Source of the DNA: Marinomonas rhizomae
GTDB taxonomy: Bacteria > Pseudomonadota > Gammaproteobacteria > Pseudomonadales > Marinomonadaceae
Direction of reading: 5' to 3'
Assembly (NCBI RefSeq): GCF_003315485.1
Contig: NZ_QNSE01000004.1
Span: 1 to 64,000, forward strand
Length of the DNA stretch: 64,000 nt
In this document: positions 20,372-29,855 of the stretch, piece by piece
Layout of the letters: each line of letters opens with the position of its first letter
How positions within the stretch are numbered: the first letter of the stretch is position 1
The notes under the pieces: generated by a model
Database searches by the model: none
Told to the model about the DNA's origin: nothing
What the model saw: only the letters and a program-made list of their open reading frames with translations
Translations under genes and position numbers: made by a program

Positions 20372-21472
20372 ATGAGCCACTTTGCGTGTAAAGCGTTTTC
20401 AGCGTTGGAAAAAGAACTCAAGGATGACTTGCTCGAGTGCTATGTGGAAGCACAACAAGAAATTGAAGAAGCCGTAAATAGTATTGAAGATGACGGCTTT
20501 TCATTTGATAAATTAGACAAACTTTTTCGCTCATTACATAGCATGAAAGGCAACTGCTCCGTTTGCTTTCTTGATCCACTGGTTGGTGTTTTGCATAAAC
20601 TAGAAGAGATCGTTGATGGTATGCGTGGTGGGTACATTCAATATCACCCTAATTTAGGTGAGTTGATTATTGTTGTTATTGAAAAAGTCTATGACTTGCT
20701 TCAGCAAATTTATCAGTCTCATGTTGCCGAAGTTGCAGTTCGTGATCAGTTGCAACAAGGTCTGGATTCTATTTATGCTGAAGAAGAGGATAGCAAGCGA
20801 CCAGAAATGGCGGCCGCCTTGCTTATACAATGTAGCCGTGTTGTGGAAGAGGTAAAAGAAGAGCCAGCAGCCACTTCGGTAATTGTTAAAGTTGACTACA
20901 GTGAAGTGCAAAAAAATGATATTGATTTGTTTGTAGGATTTAGTCAAAAGCTTAACCGCTTGTTGGGTTATTCATCAGAGCGTGGCGAGCGAATTCTCAA
21001 ACTGTGTCAATTAATTAATGTTGAATGCAAAATGTCAGTCGATCCAGCTCAACTGAGTGCCGCAGCTTACATGCATAACATGGGCATGGCGCTTATTCTG
21101 AATTGTAAGGAAGATGAAGATGCAAGGCGTCAAGCAGAGCTTAACCATCCGTTAGTTGGCGCTAAATTGCTTTCTAAGCATGAAGGTTGGGAGGAGGCTG
21201 TCGACATGGTCAAAGCGCACAAGGAACGTTTTGATGGTACTGGCTTTCCAGAAGGTTTGGTCGGCTCCTTGATACCACAAGGTGCCTTTATCCTATCCAT
21301 GGCTGTTATGTTTATCGACTGTGTTTGGGGCAAATCTGGTAGCGATTATAACAAAAGCGCTATGCGCGCAGTGCAAATGGTGAATTTTGAAAGCGGTAAA
21401 GGTTTCCCGCCACACCTTATTGAATCCTTTAACGCCGCCATTCGAAAAGTGCTTGTTGCTAAAAGCAAATAG
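20372..21472 (+). CDS. HPt domain fused to a degenerate HD-GYP domain
   Basis: 366 residues, no membrane span. Residues about 15-115 are an HPt phosphotransfer helix bundle with the phospho-acceptor His56 in LHSMKGN. Residues about 185-350 follow the HD-GYP layout: MHNMGMAL (235-241) stands where HDIGK is expected, NHPLVGA (258-264) keeps one His, and AHKERFDGTGFPEGL (282-296) stands for HHERWDGTGYPxGL. The HD aspartate is Asn236, the following Lys is replaced and the second His of HHE is Lys284, so several metal ligands are missing. It is probably a phosphorelay output that binds rather than hydrolyses c-di-GMP. TGGAAG precedes the ATG. Confidence 0.8.
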   Translation: MSHFACKAFSALEKELKDDLLECYVEAQQEIEEAVNSIEDDGFSFDKLDKLFRSLHSMKGNCSVCFLDPLVGVLHKLEEIVDGMRGGYIQYHPNLGELIIVVIEKVYDLLQQIYQSHVAEVAVRDQLQQGLDSIYAEEEDSKRPEMAAALLIQCSRVVEEVKEEPAATSVIVKVDYSEVQKNDIDLFVGFSQKLNRLLGYSSERGERILKLCQLINVECKMSVDPAQLSAAAYMHNMGMALILNCKEDEDARRQAELNHPLVGAKLLSKHEGWEEAVDMVKAHKERFDGTGFPEGLVGSLIPQGAFILSMAVMFIDCVWGKSGSDYNKSAMRAVQMVNFESGKGFPPHLIESFNAAIRKVLVAKSK

Positions 21473-21483
21473 TAAAAGAAGCT

Positions 21484-21524
21484 AGCGCCACCCAAGCGAC
21501 CCTTGGTAGCATGACGCTCTTTTT
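21484..21524 (+). terminator. Probable terminator after the HPt/HD-GYP gene
   Basis: CCAAG (21492-21496)-CGACC-CTTGG stem with an outer AGCG/CGCT pair runs into CTTTTT, 12 bp after the stop. Stem is interrupted, so moderate confidence. Confidence 0.45.
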
Positions 21525-21546
21525 AAAAAGATAAGCCCTCTGTTTT

Positions 21547-22473
21547 ATGAATGACAATTTGTTACCGCTCGTTTTTCACCCTCATTACAGTATCCCGTTT
21601 CCAGCAGGGCATCGTTTTCCTATGCGTAAGTTTGGCTTACTGGCTGAATCTTTAAGAGAGCAAGGAATTTTAACGGCGGAGAATGAATATACCCCTGAAC
21701 CATTGTCACTTACCTTACTAATGTCGGCCCATGATAAAGAATATGTACAACGTTTCATTCGTGGCGAGTTGAGTAAACAAGAAGAAAAAGAAATCGGTTT
21801 GCCTTGGTCTGAATGGTTAGTCGAGCGAACCCTTCGTGCCGTATCTGGTACCATACTTACCAGCGAGCTTGCGCTTCAACATGGCTTGGCGTGTCATCTT
21901 GCTGGTGGTACGCATCATGCACACCCTTCCAATGGCGCTGGGTTCTGTATCTTTAACGATCTAGCAGTCGCAGCATCCGCTATGATCGAGTCGAGTAAGG
22001 CAAAGAAAGTACTTATATTGGATTGCGATGTACACCAAGGTGATGGCACTGTCGCCTTTTTTAAAGACAGAGCTGATATTATTCCTGTCTCGTGGCATTG
22101 CGAAGAAAATTATCCGCAAAACAAGCAAACTGCAGGCATCAACATCGCCATTCCCAAAGGCGCGAATGACCAAGAATACTTATCTATTCTACAGAGCACC
22201 TTGCCAGCGATACTTACTGAGCATCAGCCAGACTTTATTTTCTACGACGCGGGCGTCGACGTTCATCAAGATGACCGACTTGGCTACGTTAACCTAACTG
22301 ACCAAGGCATATTGGAAAGAGATAAATACGTCATCGAAACTTGCGTAGCGTTCAACCTTCCTACCGCCTGCGTCATTGGTGGAGGTTACGATAGACAAGA
22401 GGAAAAAGTCGCGTGGCGACATAGCTTGCTGCATCAAGCTGCGAATTTGGTTTGGAAGAAATATGTTTTGTAG
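21547..22473 (+). CDS. Histone-deacetylase-family hydrolase
   Basis: 308 residues of the arginase/deacetylase fold. The tandem histidines are in GGTHHAHPSNGAG (about residues 118-130), followed by FNDLAVAA, and the zinc ligands are in LDCDVHQGDGT and YDAGVDVHQDD. In bacteria these enzymes deacetylate small molecules (acetoin-like, polyamine) or proteins; the substrate here cannot be read. It starts 75 bp after the HPt gene, beyond a probable terminator. No acs or polyamine gene is near. Confidence 0.88.
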   Translation: MNDNLLPLVFHPHYSIPFPAGHRFPMRKFGLLAESLREQGILTAENEYTPEPLSLTLLMSAHDKEYVQRFIRGELSKQEEKEIGLPWSEWLVERTLRAVSGTILTSELALQHGLACHLAGGTHHAHPSNGAGFCIFNDLAVAASAMIESSKAKKVLILDCDVHQGDGTVAFFKDRADIIPVSWHCEENYPQNKQTAGINIAIPKGANDQEYLSILQSTLPAILTEHQPDFIFYDAGVDVHQDDRLGYVNLTDQGILERDKYVIETCVAFNLPTACVIGGGYDRQEEKVAWRHSLLHQAANLVWKKYVL

Positions 22474-22937
22474 GTATTTTTTAGGAGTTCTTAGCTTTTT
22501 TTGTCAAGCACATGAGGTTTGCAGGTTGGCTCTCCATTGTGATTGAAAAATTCAGAGGGCTGATTTAGGACTTTCAGTTTCCATGATAGGATTTTCGCCA
22601 CCATTCTAATGTTAATACTCAATGATGACCCTTTAAGATTCTCGGGAACATATATATTTAGTGTTCGAAATGCAGTATCAAAAGATTTCCATGTTAATTC
22701 TGGATTGTGAAAATAAAACAAAATGAATGAGACGTTTGGGTGAAAGCCCGATGAAGCGAATTTTTGCTTTCCTTTAAACTGAAGTTTTTGGGCGCTAGCA
22801 AAAAGTTACCTGCTCAGCAGAGCGGAAAAAAGCTGCCGCTAAGAGTCATTGAGAGGAAGCAAATATACTTTAAAAAACCAAAGAAATAACCCTTCCCTTG
22901 GAAGACATAAGGGGAGGGAATAAAGAAGGTTTTGCAG
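22474..22937. other. 464-bp gap with one unrecognised minus-strand frame
   Basis: On the minus strand a frame is open from a stop at 22806 to a stop at 22491 (about 105 codons), but it has no ATG near its upstream end; the best start is a TTG at 22721 giving 76 residues. The product is not recognised (motifs: SINIRMVAKIL, PTCKPHVLDKKS). It may be a gene remnant or chance. The end of the gap, 22890-22918, holds a hairpin for rluA. Confidence 0.3.
22890..22918 (-). terminator. Hairpin after rluA
   Basis: CCCTTCCCTT (22890-22899) pairs with AAGGGGAGGG (22909-22918), ten pairs with one G-U. On the minus strand it is followed by TTATTTCTTT, 20 bp after the rluA stop. Confidence 0.55.
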
Positions 22938-23588
22938 TTAAAAAGGACAGGCCGCGACAAACGCGACCCAAGCGTTTGTGAACGGGTGTCTAAACTCTAG
23001 CCGATAGGCGTGCAACAATAACCTAGGGTCGTTCTGAAACGCTGGGTCGTAGAATTCATCGCCAATAATCGAGTGTCCGAGGCTTTGCATGTGGACACGA
23101 AGTTGATGAGAGCGACCAGTAAAAGGCACGAGTCGAACACGGGTAGTGTTGTCTTCGTAAGCCATTTTTTCCCAGTAGGTGATGGAGTCTTTACTCCATT
23201 CGTCGGTGCAGATGATTTGTCTTGGCCGATTGGGCCAGTCGCAGCGCAATGGCTTTCGCACTTCGCCTTTGTCACCCAAAAGATGACCGCGCAGCAAGGC
23301 GCGGTATTCTTTTTTGACTTCTCTTTCACGAAAATGCGCGTACATTCGTTTTTGGCATTCGTGGGTTTTCGCCACAAGGATTAGACCTGAGGTGGCTTCG
23401 TCCAAACGATGTATAGCAAAGGCTTCACCAAATAAACATTCTGCTCGATACAAAATAGAATCGAGCTTATCTGGGCCGCGACCGGGCACAGATAAGCTGT
23501 TAGCAGGTTTGTTTATGACGGCAAACCAGTCGTCTTCGTACAATATCTCTAAGCGAGATAGTTCAAAACTCGGCATAGCATCCTGCAT
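22938..23588 (-). CDS. rluA: RluA-type pseudouridine synthase
   Basis: 216 residues, close to the 219 of E. coli RluA. The catalytic Asp is in AIHRLDEATSGL (HRLDxxTSG), with the YEDDWFAVINKPAN strand before it and VRLVPFTGRSHQLRVHM after it. RluA modifies U746 of 23S rRNA and U32 of some tRNAs. It follows rapA by 6 bp, the same pairing as in E. coli, which supports the RluA rather than the RluC/D assignment. Confidence 0.9.
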   Translation of the reverse strand: MQDAMPSFELSRLEILYEDDWFAVINKPANSLSVPGRGPDKLDSILYRAECLFGEAFAIHRLDEATSGLILVAKTHECQKRMYAHFREREVKKEYRALLRGHLLGDKGEVRKPLRCDWPNRPRQIICTDEWSKDSITYWEKMAYEDNTTRVRLVPFTGRSHQLRVHMQSLGHSIIGDEFYDPAFQNDPRLLLHAYRLEFRHPFTNAWVAFVAACPF

Positions 23589-23594
23589 AGGATG

Positions 23595-26423
23595 TTATTC
23601 CGGCTTAGTTGTTAAGATGATACGAATTGCATCCAAGCGGATTTGGTGCTCGTCGATACGGGTCAAACCTTCTTGCATGTTGGTTTCAAGACGTTCTATG
23701 TCTTCATCACGAATGGTGTCGTTGAAGGCTTTCAGTTCCACTAAACGTTCGATTTCATTTTGGCAACGATGTTGGTAAGACGTTTTTGCAGCGTGAACAA
23801 TCGGACGGGCTTGGTCTTGAGCATTCAACTGGTGCGCTTGCAGTACTTCAATAAGGTTTTTGCGCAAGGCGGCAACCCATTGTTCTGCGACTCGGTTTGG
23901 TACGCCTTTAAGTTTTTCTGCCCACTTGTCCGCTGTAAATTGCTGATGTAAGAATTTACTGTTGGAGTCAGACAATTGCCACATTGGTGTCATTGGTAGA
24001 GATTGTGCCAATTTCAAGCGTGGGTGAGCTGTTGCTTCAATGACGAACATACTTTCTACCAATACTGTGCCTTCGGGCAGCGCAGCGATTGGCAAAATAG
24101 CTGAGGTTAGCTTGCCAGAGTCAAAACCTTGAACTTCGTCCATTAGCATGGTTATTAGCGGGTGCTCCCAGGTTGCGAACGCCACGTCTTCACGCTGGCT
24201 AGCTTGACGGCGATCAAGCATGAGCATTTTACCTTCTTCTTCTATGCCTGGCAGTGCTTCGAGCATCATGTCGGTAGAAGGACGCAAGAACCAAGCGGCT
24301 CTATCTGGGTCATCATTGATACAATCTGCGTAGATATTGAACGCGTGAGTAACTTGCTCAATATAATGGTGCAGACCTTTTGTCGCTTGGTTGTTAATCT
24401 GATCGATTAACGCATGGGCTTGCTCTGGGCGGCATGAACTCATTTCTAGCAAGCGATTTCGGCCTTCTTCCATTTGCTTTAATAGGGCTTCATGGTAAAT
24501 GTTGGCTTCTTTAAGCAGATCTGTGTCGTCGTCTTGTCCGTGCAAATAGGCATGCAGGCTGTCACCAAAGGCTTCTTCAACTTTATCACCAGACCCTGTG
24601 GTGCGGCAGAATGCATTCAGAGCGTGGTGATACCAGTGGAATAAACGTTCTTGTACACTTTCTTTGATGTAAGGTACATGTATTTGCACGTCGTCTAGTT
24701 GCCCTAGGCGATCAAGGCGACCAATACGCTGTTCAAGTAAGTCTGGGTGTTCAGGTAGATCGTACATGACAATGTGATGGCTGAATTGGAAATTACGTCC
24801 TTCACTGCCGATTTCTGAACACACCAAAATTTGTGCGCCATCATCGTCTGCGAAATACGCTGCAGCACGATCACGGTGAATCAGTGGCATTTGTTCATGG
24901 AAATCCGCACTTTGGAAGCCGGCGAAAGTCAGCTGATCATTTAGCCATTGTGCCATGTCTGCACTATGGCAAATGACAAGAACCTTGTCTGCTTGGCATT
25001 CTAAGAACTCTTTTAGCCAAACCCAACGCGGATCTTTTTCCCATAGGCCATCGGCGACTTCGGTTTCTGGTTGTACGTGACGATTCGCAGATTCGAAATA
25101 CTCATTATTATCCAATGGGTAAGGATGTAGGTAACGATCGGGAAAGCCGCCCACTGCAGCGCGTGTATTGCGGAACATTTCGCGCCCCGTTCCGTGGCGG
25201 TCGATCAGCCAACTAATGGCTTCTTTTGCCGCCTCGGTTTGTTCTGCTCCCGATTTTGTGGTGAGTGCTTGGAACCATTCTTTGGCACTGACTTCTGTTA
25301 GATAGGCGCCAAATTCCACATTCCAATCAAGCGCTTCTGGTGAGCCGTTTTCTTGGCTGAAGGGTAATAAGGTTTCTGCCAATTCTGCTGCTTGCTTAAA
25401 GGCTTGCTGTTGTACTTGGTAGTGCTCGAAGTCATGATAATGATCGGCATCCAACAGCTGTAAGCGGGAGAAATGCTCACGCTCGCCAGTTTGTTCTGGT
25501 GTCGCGCTTAATAGTAATAAGGATTCTGTTTTCGCAGCTAAACGTGCTACGACTTGATAGCCTATGCTTGGTGTTTCAGGGTGCCAAGCAAGGTGATGAG
25601 CTTCGTCGACTATCACCATATCCCATTCGGCATCCAACATATGTTGAGTGGCTTTGGGGTGTTGGCTTGCCCAATCGATTGGCGAGATGACGAATGGTTG
25701 CTGTTCGAATGGGTTGTCGTCGCCTTCCGTGAAATCTTCGTACACAGATTCGTTAATCAGTGAGAATGGCTGGTGGAAGCGGCGCAGCATTTCAACCAGC
25801 CACTGATGTTGTAGGTTAGTTGGCGTTAAAATGAGTACGCGTTTGCAAAGGCCGTTTAATAAGCGTTGATGTAAGATCAGGCCTGCTTCTAGGGTTTTAC
25901 CCATCCCCACTTCGTCACACAATAGAGCGCGTGCTTTCGGGCGATTAGCAATGTCATGGGCGAGATAAATTTGGTGTGGTAGAAGTTCTGCTTTTAAGCC
26001 CATTAGGCCACGTACTGTCGATGCAGCATTCGCAGCTTGGTGTTCAAGCGTATGGCGACGCAAGTCAAACCACATACGACGAGCTGGTGACAGGGCTAAT
26101 AAAGAATCTAGCTCGTTTTTGTCGTTGCGAGGAAATTGAATGATGGATTCTTCTAACCAATCATCATCTTCGCTGATACGGTATTCGATTAAGTCATCAA
26201 TTTCTTCCACTTCTAATACGGTGAAGGTTTCATCTTGGAAGTGCAGTTGATCGCCGACAGTTAAAGTGCGTCGAACAAGACTGGTCTGGTCATTTGAGTA
26301 TTGACGATCCGCTTCCGCATCAGGGAAGTGCAAGGTAAAAGACTTGTTTTGTGTGTCTACTATCATGCCTACGCCGAGATCTGGCTCGTTGCGGCTACTC
26401 CATCTTTGTCCAGTTTGGTACAT
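23595..26423 (-). CDS. rapA: RNA polymerase-associated ATPase RapA
   Basis: 942 residues (E. coli 968). The N-terminal Tudor-like domains open the protein (GQRWSSRNEPDLGVG). A Swi2/Snf2 ATPase follows with DEVGMGKTLEAGL (Walker A) near residue 170, DEAHHLAW near 275 and the helicase motif GRLDRLGQ (E-QRIGRLDR). The long C-terminal part is the RapA-specific region. RapA binds core RNA polymerase and recycles stalled post-termination complexes. It stands 2 bp after yigZ and 6 bp before rluA, so yigZ-rapA-rluA is one transcription unit. Confidence 0.96.
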   Translation of the reverse strand: MYQTGQRWSSRNEPDLGVGMIVDTQNKSFTLHFPDAEADRQYSNDQTSLVRRTLTVGDQLHFQDETFTVLEVEEIDDLIEYRISEDDDWLEESIIQFPRNDKNELDSLLALSPARRMWFDLRRHTLEHQAANAASTVRGLMGLKAELLPHQIYLAHDIANRPKARALLCDEVGMGKTLEAGLILHQRLLNGLCKRVLILTPTNLQHQWLVEMLRRFHQPFSLINESVYEDFTEGDDNPFEQQPFVISPIDWASQHPKATQHMLDAEWDMVIVDEAHHLAWHPETPSIGYQVVARLAAKTESLLLLSATPEQTGEREHFSRLQLLDADHYHDFEHYQVQQQAFKQAAELAETLLPFSQENGSPEALDWNVEFGAYLTEVSAKEWFQALTTKSGAEQTEAAKEAISWLIDRHGTGREMFRNTRAAVGGFPDRYLHPYPLDNNEYFESANRHVQPETEVADGLWEKDPRWVWLKEFLECQADKVLVICHSADMAQWLNDQLTFAGFQSADFHEQMPLIHRDRAAAYFADDDGAQILVCSEIGSEGRNFQFSHHIVMYDLPEHPDLLEQRIGRLDRLGQLDDVQIHVPYIKESVQERLFHWYHHALNAFCRTTGSGDKVEEAFGDSLHAYLHGQDDDTDLLKEANIYHEALLKQMEEGRNRLLEMSSCRPEQAHALIDQINNQATKGLHHYIEQVTHAFNIYADCINDDPDRAAWFLRPSTDMMLEALPGIEEEGKMLMLDRRQASQREDVAFATWEHPLITMLMDEVQGFDSGKLTSAILPIAALPEGTVLVESMFVIEATAHPRLKLAQSLPMTPMWQLSDSNSKFLHQQFTADKWAEKLKGVPNRVAEQWVAALRKNLIEVLQAHQLNAQDQARPIVHAAKTSYQHRCQNEIERLVELKAFNDTIRDEDIERLETNMQEGLTRIDEHQIRLDAIRIILTTKPE

Positions 26424-26425
26424 AG

Positions 26426-27043
26426 TTATTGGTTGTCCGGTTTAATTAAAGTTAAGCTGCCTTGGCACAAATCCGTCAAGACGGTTTTATGTTCAGGCCA
26501 AGTACGTTCAATAACAGCAAGGTCTATGACTATGTTGTCACTGTATGTTTTGTTGGTTATTTCTATATCGCTCTGTTCTAGCCAATATTCAACCTTTCCC
26601 AGTAAAGGGTAGGCGATTTTTAGCTGAACGGGGCTGCGTGGATACACATTTTCATATTCTGTTTGCGACAGTGCTTCTTGCACGGCTTGGCTATAGGCTC
26701 TGACTAAGCCGCCTGCTCCAAGTTTTACACCGCCAAAAAAGCGTGTCACGACCACCGTTGTTTCACCAAAATCTGAATGTTGTAACACATTCAACATGGG
26801 TTTTCCTGCGGTTCCTTTGGGCTCGCCATCGTCACTTTGATCCCATAAATGGGCATTGTTCGGCATACCTGCGATAAATGCCCAACAGTGATGGTTTGCA
26901 TCAGGGTAGCGCTGGCGCATTTCTTCAATAAAAGCCTTTGCTGCATCACGGCCGTTTGTGCGGCAAACAGTGGTAATGAACTGACTATTTTTTATTTCTA
27001 GATCAAAGCGTTGCGTGTGTGTTGGGCTTAGGTAGTAATCCAT
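26426..27043 (-). CDS. yigZ: YigZ/IMPACT-family protein
   Basis: 205 residues. The UPF0029/IMPACT core is clear: KNSQFITTVCR, the NHHCWAFIAG strand, DDGEPKGTAGKPML, and TRFFGGVKLGAGGLVRAYS. A C-terminal DUF1949 (ferredoxin-like) follows. The family is related to the eukaryotic GCN1-regulator IMPACT; the bacterial function is not settled. It is immediately upstream of rapA (2 bp gap), and diverges from rmuC across 86 bp that should hold both promoters. Confidence 0.92.
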   Translation of the reverse strand: MDYYLSPTHTQRFDLEIKNSQFITTVCRTNGRDAAKAFIEEMRQRYPDANHHCWAFIAGMPNNAHLWDQSDDGEPKGTAGKPMLNVLQHSDFGETTVVVTRFFGGVKLGAGGLVRAYSQAVQEALSQTEYENVYPRSPVQLKIAYPLLGKVEYWLEQSDIEITNKTYSDNIVIDLAVIERTWPEHKTVLTDLCQGSLTLIKPDNQ

Positions 27044-27129
27044 GTAAACTTATTGAAACCTTAGTGCGACGGCTTTATGCGCCAATGCCGTATTAAAACA
27101 GACATTTTAAATAGCGAGTTTAAATTTAT

Positions 27130-28443
27130 ATGACAGATTGGCTTTCGCAATCAGTTTGGGTGTTATCGGGCTTTTGTATCGGCGCGATTCTACTATCTGG
27201 CATTGCTGGTGGTATTGTACAGGCTATGCGTCGTCAGTGGCAGCACACACAAGAAAAAATGCAGCATCAAAATGAGGAATTGCTGCGTCTTTTAGAGCAT
27301 TCGAAAGATCAGATTCATTATTTGGAAAAAGAGTCACTGACTTTAGAGCAACAATTTGCTGCCGCGCAAAGTGTTTGGCAGGAAAAAGAAGCCTTTTATC
27401 GCGAGCAAAAAAAGCAAAACGAAACAGAATTCAAGCAAATGGCCCATGAAATCATGAGTCAGCAAGGTCAACAATTGGCAAAAGAAAATGAGCGCCAATT
27501 AGGCTCTTTGTTAACGCCACTTGGATCACAAATCCAGAAGTTTCAAGAAAGTGTAGAGAAGAGTTATCAAGAAGAAGCGCGTGAGCGTTTTTCTTTGGTG
27601 AAAGAAATCAAAGGTCTTCAGCTACTGAATCAGAAAATTAGTGACGATGCGGTGAGTTTGACTCATGCCTTGAAAGGTCAAAATAAGCTACAAGGTGGTT
27701 GGGGTGAAGTGATTTTGGAGCGTATTTTAGAGCGATCAGGTCTGGAAAAAGGTCGTGAATACGAAACGCAAGCATCTTATCAAACCGAAGAAGGTAGACG
27801 TTTACAGCCAGATGTGGTGATTCATCTTCCTGAAGGTAAGCAAATTATCGTTGATTCGAAAATGGTGTTGATCAGTTATTTGGCTTACATGGAGGCTGAA
27901 ACTGATGAAGATCGAAATAGAGCGTTAAAGCAGCATTTAGATGCGGTTCGACGTCATATGAAAGAGCTGAGCGCTAAGACTTATCATGACTTGCCTGGTG
28001 TCACGTCACTGGATTTTGTGTTGCTGTTTATTCCTATCGAGGCAGCGTTTGGATTGGCATTACAGGGCGACAACGGTTTATTTAGTGAAGCTTTTGAACA
28101 CAATATTATTATCGTCGGACCGTCAAATTTGTTGGCGACCTTACGAACTATTCAAAATATTTGGCGCAACGAGAAACAGAGTCAAAATGCCATTGAGATC
28201 GCTCGTCAGGCTGGTGCTATGTACGATAAGTTTTCGGGCTTTGTTCAGGATATGGATGACATAGGAAGTAAGTTAGAAGCCGTGAATCGTACTCATGATG
28301 CCGCTTTGAAGAAGTTAACAGCAGGGCGTGGTAATTTGGTTGCTAGGGCGGAGAAATTGAAAATGATGGGCGCGAAAACAAGCAAAGCATTGCCAGTGGA
28401 GTATCTCAACGACGATACTCTTACTGACAAGTCTGGTGATTAG
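27130..28443 (+). CDS. rmuC: DNA recombination protein RmuC
   Basis: 437 residues. One N-terminal membrane segment (about 8-30) is followed by a long coiled coil rich in Q/E/K (30-150), then the RmuC nuclease-like domain with LQGGWGEVILERILERSGL, QPDVVIHLPEGKQIIVDSKM, and the FVLLFIPIEAAF strand. RmuC limits inversions at short repeats and has recently been linked with mobile-element defence. It ends 6 bp before the convergent CDF transporter gene with no visible terminator between them. Confidence 0.94.
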   Translation: MTDWLSQSVWVLSGFCIGAILLSGIAGGIVQAMRRQWQHTQEKMQHQNEELLRLLEHSKDQIHYLEKESLTLEQQFAAAQSVWQEKEAFYREQKKQNETEFKQMAHEIMSQQGQQLAKENERQLGSLLTPLGSQIQKFQESVEKSYQEEARERFSLVKEIKGLQLLNQKISDDAVSLTHALKGQNKLQGGWGEVILERILERSGLEKGREYETQASYQTEEGRRLQPDVVIHLPEGKQIIVDSKMVLISYLAYMEAETDEDRNRALKQHLDAVRRHMKELSAKTYHDLPGVTSLDFVLLFIPIEAAFGLALQGDNGLFSEAFEHNIIIVGPSNLLATLRTIQNIWRNEKQSQNAIEIARQAGAMYDKFSGFVQDMDDIGSKLEAVNRTHDAALKKLTAGRGNLVARAEKLKMMGAKTSKALPVEYLNDDTLTDKSGD

Positions 28444-28449
28444 TTTTCT

Positions 28450-29619
28450 CTATTGTGCAGGGAAAGCCCAAAGTACGGTGGCTTTGTTGATATAGCTTGT
28501 TGTTTGTAATTCCTGCAGTATTCTTGCTGTTAGTTGCGCTAGGTCCGTACCTTCTGGAGTGTTGGCTGAATTGGCAATGATTTCTAAATCAAGTTTGTTA
28601 TTTAAATAGTGCAGACGAGAGTTAGGTATATCCACATAGCCTGAGTGCTGGCGTAGTAAAAAGCCCAAATCTGCCAATATTTGATGGCGTGCTGGCAGTT
28701 TTAAATGTGGCGGCTTTCCTGATTTGTGGGTAAAACTGTCAGTTTGAATGGTTTCGTCAGTATCAACGTGTACCATGACATCTTCCACTTGAGAGTGTGC
28801 TTGTTTAATAGTGTAAGCTACTAAATCTCCAAGGTAATGGCCTTCGCTGACGCTGGCATGGCTCGGTACATGGATGTGCATATCTAGATAAATTTTTCCC
28901 GCCATAGAGCGAGCTCGAACATCATGAGGTGCCATGATGTGTTTTAGGCTGTTGGCGGTGTCTTTGATTTGCGCAATGAGCTTTGGATCGGGGGCTGTGT
29001 CTACCAGTTCTGCTAGGTTTTCCCATACCATGCTAATAGCCATTTTGCCGATTAACAAAGCAACAACAATAGAGGCCACCATATCGGCCCAGCCATAACC
29101 GAAGTAAACCCCAACTAAGCCAATTAGCACCGCAACAGAGGAAAGTGCATCGCTGCGGCTGTGCCATGCATTGGCAATCAACATTTTGCTGCCAATTTTG
29201 TCGCCCGCTTTTTTGGTGTAATGAAAGATAGCTTCTTTGACAACGATGGTTGTCACTAAAGCCGCAAGTCCGTACCAAGTTAATTGAGCTTGTGATTGCT
29301 CTGCACTGAGAGCTTTGTAGCCGATGCCCAAGGCAACAACAATAAGAACCATACCAAGAAAAACAGTCGTTAGGGTTTCAAAACGAAGGTGGCCGTAAGG
29401 GTGGTTTTCGTCTGGTCCTTGGCGTGAATTAGCAGACGCAAAATAGACAAAGACATCGGTGACTAAGTCGGATAATGAGTGAATACCATCTGCTATCAAA
29501 GCTTGGGATTGAGAAAAATATCCGGCTACTATTTTGGCTAAACCTAGTAGGGCGTCCCAAACGGCTCCGACGAGTGTGACTCTTATCGCTATATCTTGTT
29601 CTTGCTTCTGCTTTGTCAT
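28450..29619 (-). CDS. Cation diffusion facilitator (CDF) transporter
   Basis: 389 residues with six membrane segments and a cytosolic C-terminal domain. DGIHSLSDLVTD (TM2) and NAWHSRSDALSS (TM5) carry the HxxxD-type metal sites of the CDF family, so it exports divalent metal (Zn, Fe, Co or Mn) in exchange for protons. The C-terminal extension after the usual domain is longer than in FieF. I chose MTKQKQEQ as start; an upstream in-frame Met at 29667 would add 16 residues, and neither has a good ribosome site. Confidence 0.88.
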   Translation of the reverse strand: MTKQKQEQDIAIRVTLVGAVWDALLGLAKIVAGYFSQSQALIADGIHSLSDLVTDVFVYFASANSRQGPDENHPYGHLRFETLTTVFLGMVLIVVALGIGYKALSAEQSQAQLTWYGLAALVTTIVVKEAIFHYTKKAGDKIGSKMLIANAWHSRSDALSSVAVLIGLVGVYFGYGWADMVASIVVALLIGKMAISMVWENLAELVDTAPDPKLIAQIKDTANSLKHIMAPHDVRARSMAGKIYLDMHIHVPSHASVSEGHYLGDLVAYTIKQAHSQVEDVMVHVDTDETIQTDSFTHKSGKPPHLKLPARHQILADLGFLLRQHSGYVDIPNSRLHYLNNKLDLEIIANSANTPEGTDLAQLTARILQELQTTSYINKATVLWAFPAQ

Positions 29620-29855
29620 GAGGTATTTTGACCTGTTATGGTTTTTAATACGAAGGCCACTTAACATAATTCATCTTACTCAATTTATCTTAAGTTTCTA
29701 TAAATAGGTTGAGTTCAATTAGGAATTAATGCTGGCGTTAAGTGATATTTTTGTTGAATTTCACTTTGCTAATTAGGGTAGATTATATCTGTTCAAATTG
29801 GTGCATTTTGAATCTTTGTAGCAAGAGTGCCTTGTTACCTAGCTTACCCAATGTT

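Noticed and set aside
20654-20947. 97-codon antisense frame inside the HPt/HD-GYP gene
   Set aside because: Shadow of the real gene; no start signal, aromatic-rich product without motifs.
23314-23778. 154-codon antisense frame over rluA and the end of rapA
   Set aside because: Spans two well-identified genes on the other strand, so it is a shadow frame.
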